Assembly (NCBI RefSeq): GCF_019649055.1
Contig: NW_026570248.1
Span: 62,001 to 126,000 of the forward strand
Source of the DNA: Paramacrobiotus metropolitanus
Taxonomy: Eukaryota; Tardigrada; Eutardigrada; Parachela; Macrobiotidae
Direction of reading: 5' to 3'
Length of the DNA: 64,000 bases
Shown here piece by piece: positions 60,701 to 64,000 of this stretch. Both the position numbers and the translations under genes were made by a program. Within the stretch, counting starts at the first letter, position 1; each line of letters begins with the position of its first letter. Under the pieces are notes generated by a model. That model saw only the letters and a program-made list of their open reading frames with translations. It ran no database searches and was not told the DNA's origin.

Positions 60701-63700
60701 CATAATTGGATGCAATTTCGTACACCGCTAAGCACATATTCAAGCCACTACCCAACTGAACCAAAAAAGCTACCGTCCTTTTGCCGACATGTTACGCACG
60801 CGAAATGGCAAGCGAACCACTGGAAAACTTTTAAACCATTGTGCACGATTAGCATACAGTGAAAAGAAATGAAATTCACTATGTAAAGTTAACCTTTGTC
60901 GACACTGGCCGAACGAGGAAGACGGTGGGGAAAATTGGTTGCAGTACATAGCATATAAAAGATGGTCTTATTTACGTAAAAGGAAAGATGCAGCAGTCTT
61001 CCCTTAAGCGGATGATTCATTTTATCAGCTCTTCAAATACTTTAGGCACACAGTGCGATGCGCATTTAATGAGCGCGAGAGCTCCTGTGCGCCTGGTGTG
61101 TGTGTGTGTCACTGTGTGTACTGTGCAAGGCTACTTCAGAAACTTCTGCAATTCCGTTACATTGCCAATCGTCCAGATTTTCAATTGAAACTATATTTAC
61201 TGAAAAATCTGATTGCACTGCCCCGTGTCGACGCTTGTCAGAGCCACGAAATTTCCTTCATAGGACTGGCATATAATGTAACGGGATGATGTTGGAACAG
61301 ACGACAGAGAGGACAATAAGTTGAGTGGTGTACACAGCCACATTATCCCGTCTGCTACATCTCTCCAGCTTTATACAGGCTTTGACTAACAAACTAACTC
61401 GCACGATAAACGCATTCCCATCTTCGCTACTTGCATTAAATATAGTTGTGCATGTTTACATTTTTATGAGCCTTTAGGTCGCCGCGATGTCATAATATAA
61501 GACTAACAAGCGTAAGGTACCATATCATAGTCAGATTCCGAAGAAAGCAGAAGCGTACCGTTTACGACATAACATTTTCTTTTTTTTGCAAATATTGCTA
61601 GCAGTGCACAACCCCGAGTACAGTTTCAAGCATGCTACCAATAAAATTCACGTTATCAACGTCTAAATTTTCCGTATAGGAAACCATTTTTCTAAACAAC
61701 GCTACGGTGTCCTACTATACCGGTACTTGTTATAACGTAGAAAAATGGGTTTCTTTAGCATTATGTTATTTATGTGCAAGTTTGATGCGTGTTGCTTTTG
61801 ATTGTTAAATCATAAAACTCTCTTATCAAATATACAGCAAGGCTGAATAAACTGCTCATTATCGAAAACAACAGCTGTATCGTTTATTGTTAGCCGATGT
61901 GCTAACCGCTAACTGTGAGAAAATGTACTGCAACATTACTCTCCTAGAGGTAGTGTGCCGCATAGTAAAACGGAAGAAGGATAAATTTTAAGCAGAAGAG
62001 ATATTTCTCAAGACACCCCAATTCGAAGTCATCGCAGCCGTCAAGAACCCATCCATCGCAACTTTGCACTTTAAACTACTCTAAGATCTCCCTCTCATTG
62101 TCGCTTCTGCTATTTTTTCCACGGTCCACAGGGTAAGCGCGAGTCTGTTCAATGGTGCAACTTTTCTTTCGGGCATCTAATCGTTCTCTAAGCTGGTCCA
62201 ATCATCCCTCCTATATGCGCGCAACTGCCCTGTATAACGTTATAACCTTGATTATTCCCGTTTTATCCGGGCCAATGATTCCGGATTTGAAGAGTGATCA
62301 GCATGCAGTTAATAATGTCAAGAAATTTTGCGCTTAATAAGTGATACTACTGCAGTGGCCGGACTTGAGAATGTTACCGGCTTGCCGCTACGGCTGCTGC
62401 TGCACACATGACAATCAACAACATGTGAGCAAGAAAGCAGCAGTAAGTAAGCAAATGACCAAAGATGAATATTTGCCTTAGCTTCGTCATTAAAAACTAA
62501 GCAAACTGATAATTAAACACCGCTGCCACTGTCAGTACACATTCCCGGCCGTGGAAATTTCTCTCCAGAGTACCCACAATGTGTTCGCTTTCACTACATT
62601 GCCATTGCGCGTACGGTAATAGCTCTGCGTGCTGCGGCACTGCTGCCATACCAGTACACAGCCGGCCACTTGTGCCATCCATAATCACCGTTTGCGCGGG
62701 CACATATTTTATGTTGTTTTGTGTTGACATCGCTACCACAGAGACTTTATTACAGTTTTCCTATTTGTTCTTCTTTATATTAGTATAAAATGTCAGTGTG
62801 TATATCGGCTGTGTGCTGTGAGCTCGTTGCAAAACCGAAAATGGCTTTGAATTTCCGCAACTCTTAAGCAAACGCCACCACAAGCTGCTTGCACCAGCTG
62901 CCGTTTCTCATGGTCTGCATAGTATTCATGTCAATCCCAACCGCAGAGAGCAACCTGTTTACGAGCGTTACATGTTAGTGCCAGAAACATACTGTACATA
63001 ACAGACAAAACAGCACAACTAGCTCTTCCGCAACTTGCCACTTCGAGATCCCACATTACCCACATGCCCGACTAATAACAAGGCTAATTTGCTCAAGCCT
63101 CTCCAGAGTGTCGACATGGTACATTCTACCGAGTGCGGACAATGCAAGACAACTAACTGCTTAGCCATATAGATATCGCGGATCATTAGCATACAAATAC
63201 TTATGCTGGTCAGTGCTGACAATCTCACTGAAGAGGCTAATCAAAACTTAGCCAGCACTAAAATATTTTTGAAAAATAACGTAATAAGAGCAAATACAGC
63301 AGCACCAGTACTTATGAAAAACGTCGCTTATTTTTGGCATTCATAAAAAACCGCACGTCATATATATATAAAAACGTGGTGCCATACCTGCGACTCGTAG
63401 CGCGCCCATCCTCTGATACTCCGGCTCCTCCAGCCACTTGGCCATGCGCCGGAATGTTTCCCGGCCCGACTTAAGTTTGCTCCATGGTTTAGGGTTCCGT
63501 AATAAATCACTAAGGGTTCCTTGGCTGCGACACAAAACCCGCTGGGCAAAGATGGCCTGTGGGATTGAGTAGCGTTTTAATTCCGCCGATATCCTCTGGG
63601 CCAAATCTTTGGTGTTGATATCCTCCGCTTCATCGGAGCCCGTCGCGCCGGCGGCGGTCGTATTATTGTTGGCATTTTTGTTACCGGAAGATGAATGGCT

Positions 63701-64000
63701 TGTCGTTCGGTGTGCGGCATGGTGTTTATTCCCATGAGCCGCTGACCCATTGGTATTCCCCATACCAGCCGAACTGCCATGACTGTGCGAGGTGGCGCTC
63801 ATAACCGAATTGGCCGGACTATTATCCACAACAATCTGTCCGTTGTGGTTATTACCGTTGCCGTTCGTACTGTGCGGTGAGGAGGTCGGGGTGCCGGGTG
63901 GCGAGTGTGAGCCGTTGAGATTGCTCGGACTGCCGCCGCCCCGGTCATGATGGTGAGAATTCTCAGAGTCTTGGGAATGCTGCGATGCCTGCTGCGACTG
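54738..64000 (-). CDS. onecut: Onecut (HNF6-type) transcription factor, 3' part; N-terminus beyond window
   Basis: Exons in coding order are (window edge) 64000-63388, 55773-55714 and 55063-54738, with phase-1 junctions. The edge exon encodes a Ser/Asn/His-rich low-complexity region followed by one complete cut domain (DLAQRISAELKRYSIPQAIF to WLEEPEYQRMGALRVA). The 60-nt middle exon adds a Pro/Val-rich linker. The last exon encodes KRK, a Pro/Gln-rich stretch and a divergent homeodomain (KKPRLVFTDIQRRTLQQIF to NFFMNARRRSQDKW), with the Phe48 and Met50 typical of Onecut, then a short Lys-rich tail ending EPAH. Onecut proteins bind DNA through cut domain plus homeodomain and control neural and endodermal genes. 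The intron between the cut-domain exon and the linker exon is 7.6 kb. The gene is cut by the window end, so start and full length are unknown. Confidence 0.94.
55774..63387. other. Large Onecut intron, no nested gene recognised
   Basis: 7.6 kb of AT-rich intron with only short open frames. Short simple repeats occur, including GT-rich sequence at about 61097-61125 and a TA run at about 63361-63370. No nested coding gene, tRNA or long inverted repeat was seen. Large introns in developmental regulators often carry enhancers, but none can be identified here without comparison. Confidence 0.5.

Overview
The window is eukaryotic nuclear DNA from an animal. Genes are split by short GT-AG introns, intergenic space is large, there are several short inverted-repeat transposons, and the gene set is metazoan: Frizzled, Onecut, a ZP-domain membrane protein, Ero1, coatomer zeta and LSm4. 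Gene content and compact introns suggest a small-genome invertebrate, possibly an ecdysozoan such as a tardigrade. The species cannot be fixed from sequence alone. All exon structures were built by hand from splice signals, reading phase and similarity to known families.

Layout. 1-2984 holds no recognised gene. 2985-5226 (+) is a seven-exon ZP-domain transmembrane protein, convergent with a six-exon coatomer zeta gene at 5408-7099 (-). METTL5 follows at 8036-8677 (-). 8925-10566 is a tandem pair of foldback-type mobile elements flanked by a 9-bp direct repeat. Ero1 (11430-12872, +) and an intronless Frizzled (13375-15162, -) follow. A long perfect palindrome sits upstream of Frizzled. URB1/NPA1 (16571-20274, +) and the mRNA cap guanine-N7 methyltransferase (21393-24188, +) come next. 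24189-36170 is a long stretch without a recognisable gene, with a CCGGCT-rich inverted-repeat element at its right end. 36171-39873 (-) is a WD40-repeat protein that carries a tRNA-Phe gene in one intron on the opposite strand. GTF3C5 (40508-42318, -) is next. About 42.74-46.98 kb is a repeat-rich block with a 123-bp tandem satellite and inverted end motifs. LSm4 (47718-48707, +) is followed by a mostly empty stretch with a hAT-type MITE at 51212-52000. The C-terminal part of a Onecut gene fills 54738-64000 (-) and runs off the right edge.

The genes do not form a pathway or operon. Several serve RNA metabolism: rRNA m6A methylation (METTL5), 60S assembly (URB1), cap methylation (RNMT), Pol III transcription (GTF3C5) and mRNA decay or splicing (LSm4). 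Others serve secretion (Ero1, coatomer zeta) and development (Frizzled, Onecut). No new multi-gene system was found. The most notable observations are the inverted-repeat elements, a 60-nt linker exon in Onecut and an arginine-rich C-terminal tail on the cap methyltransferase.
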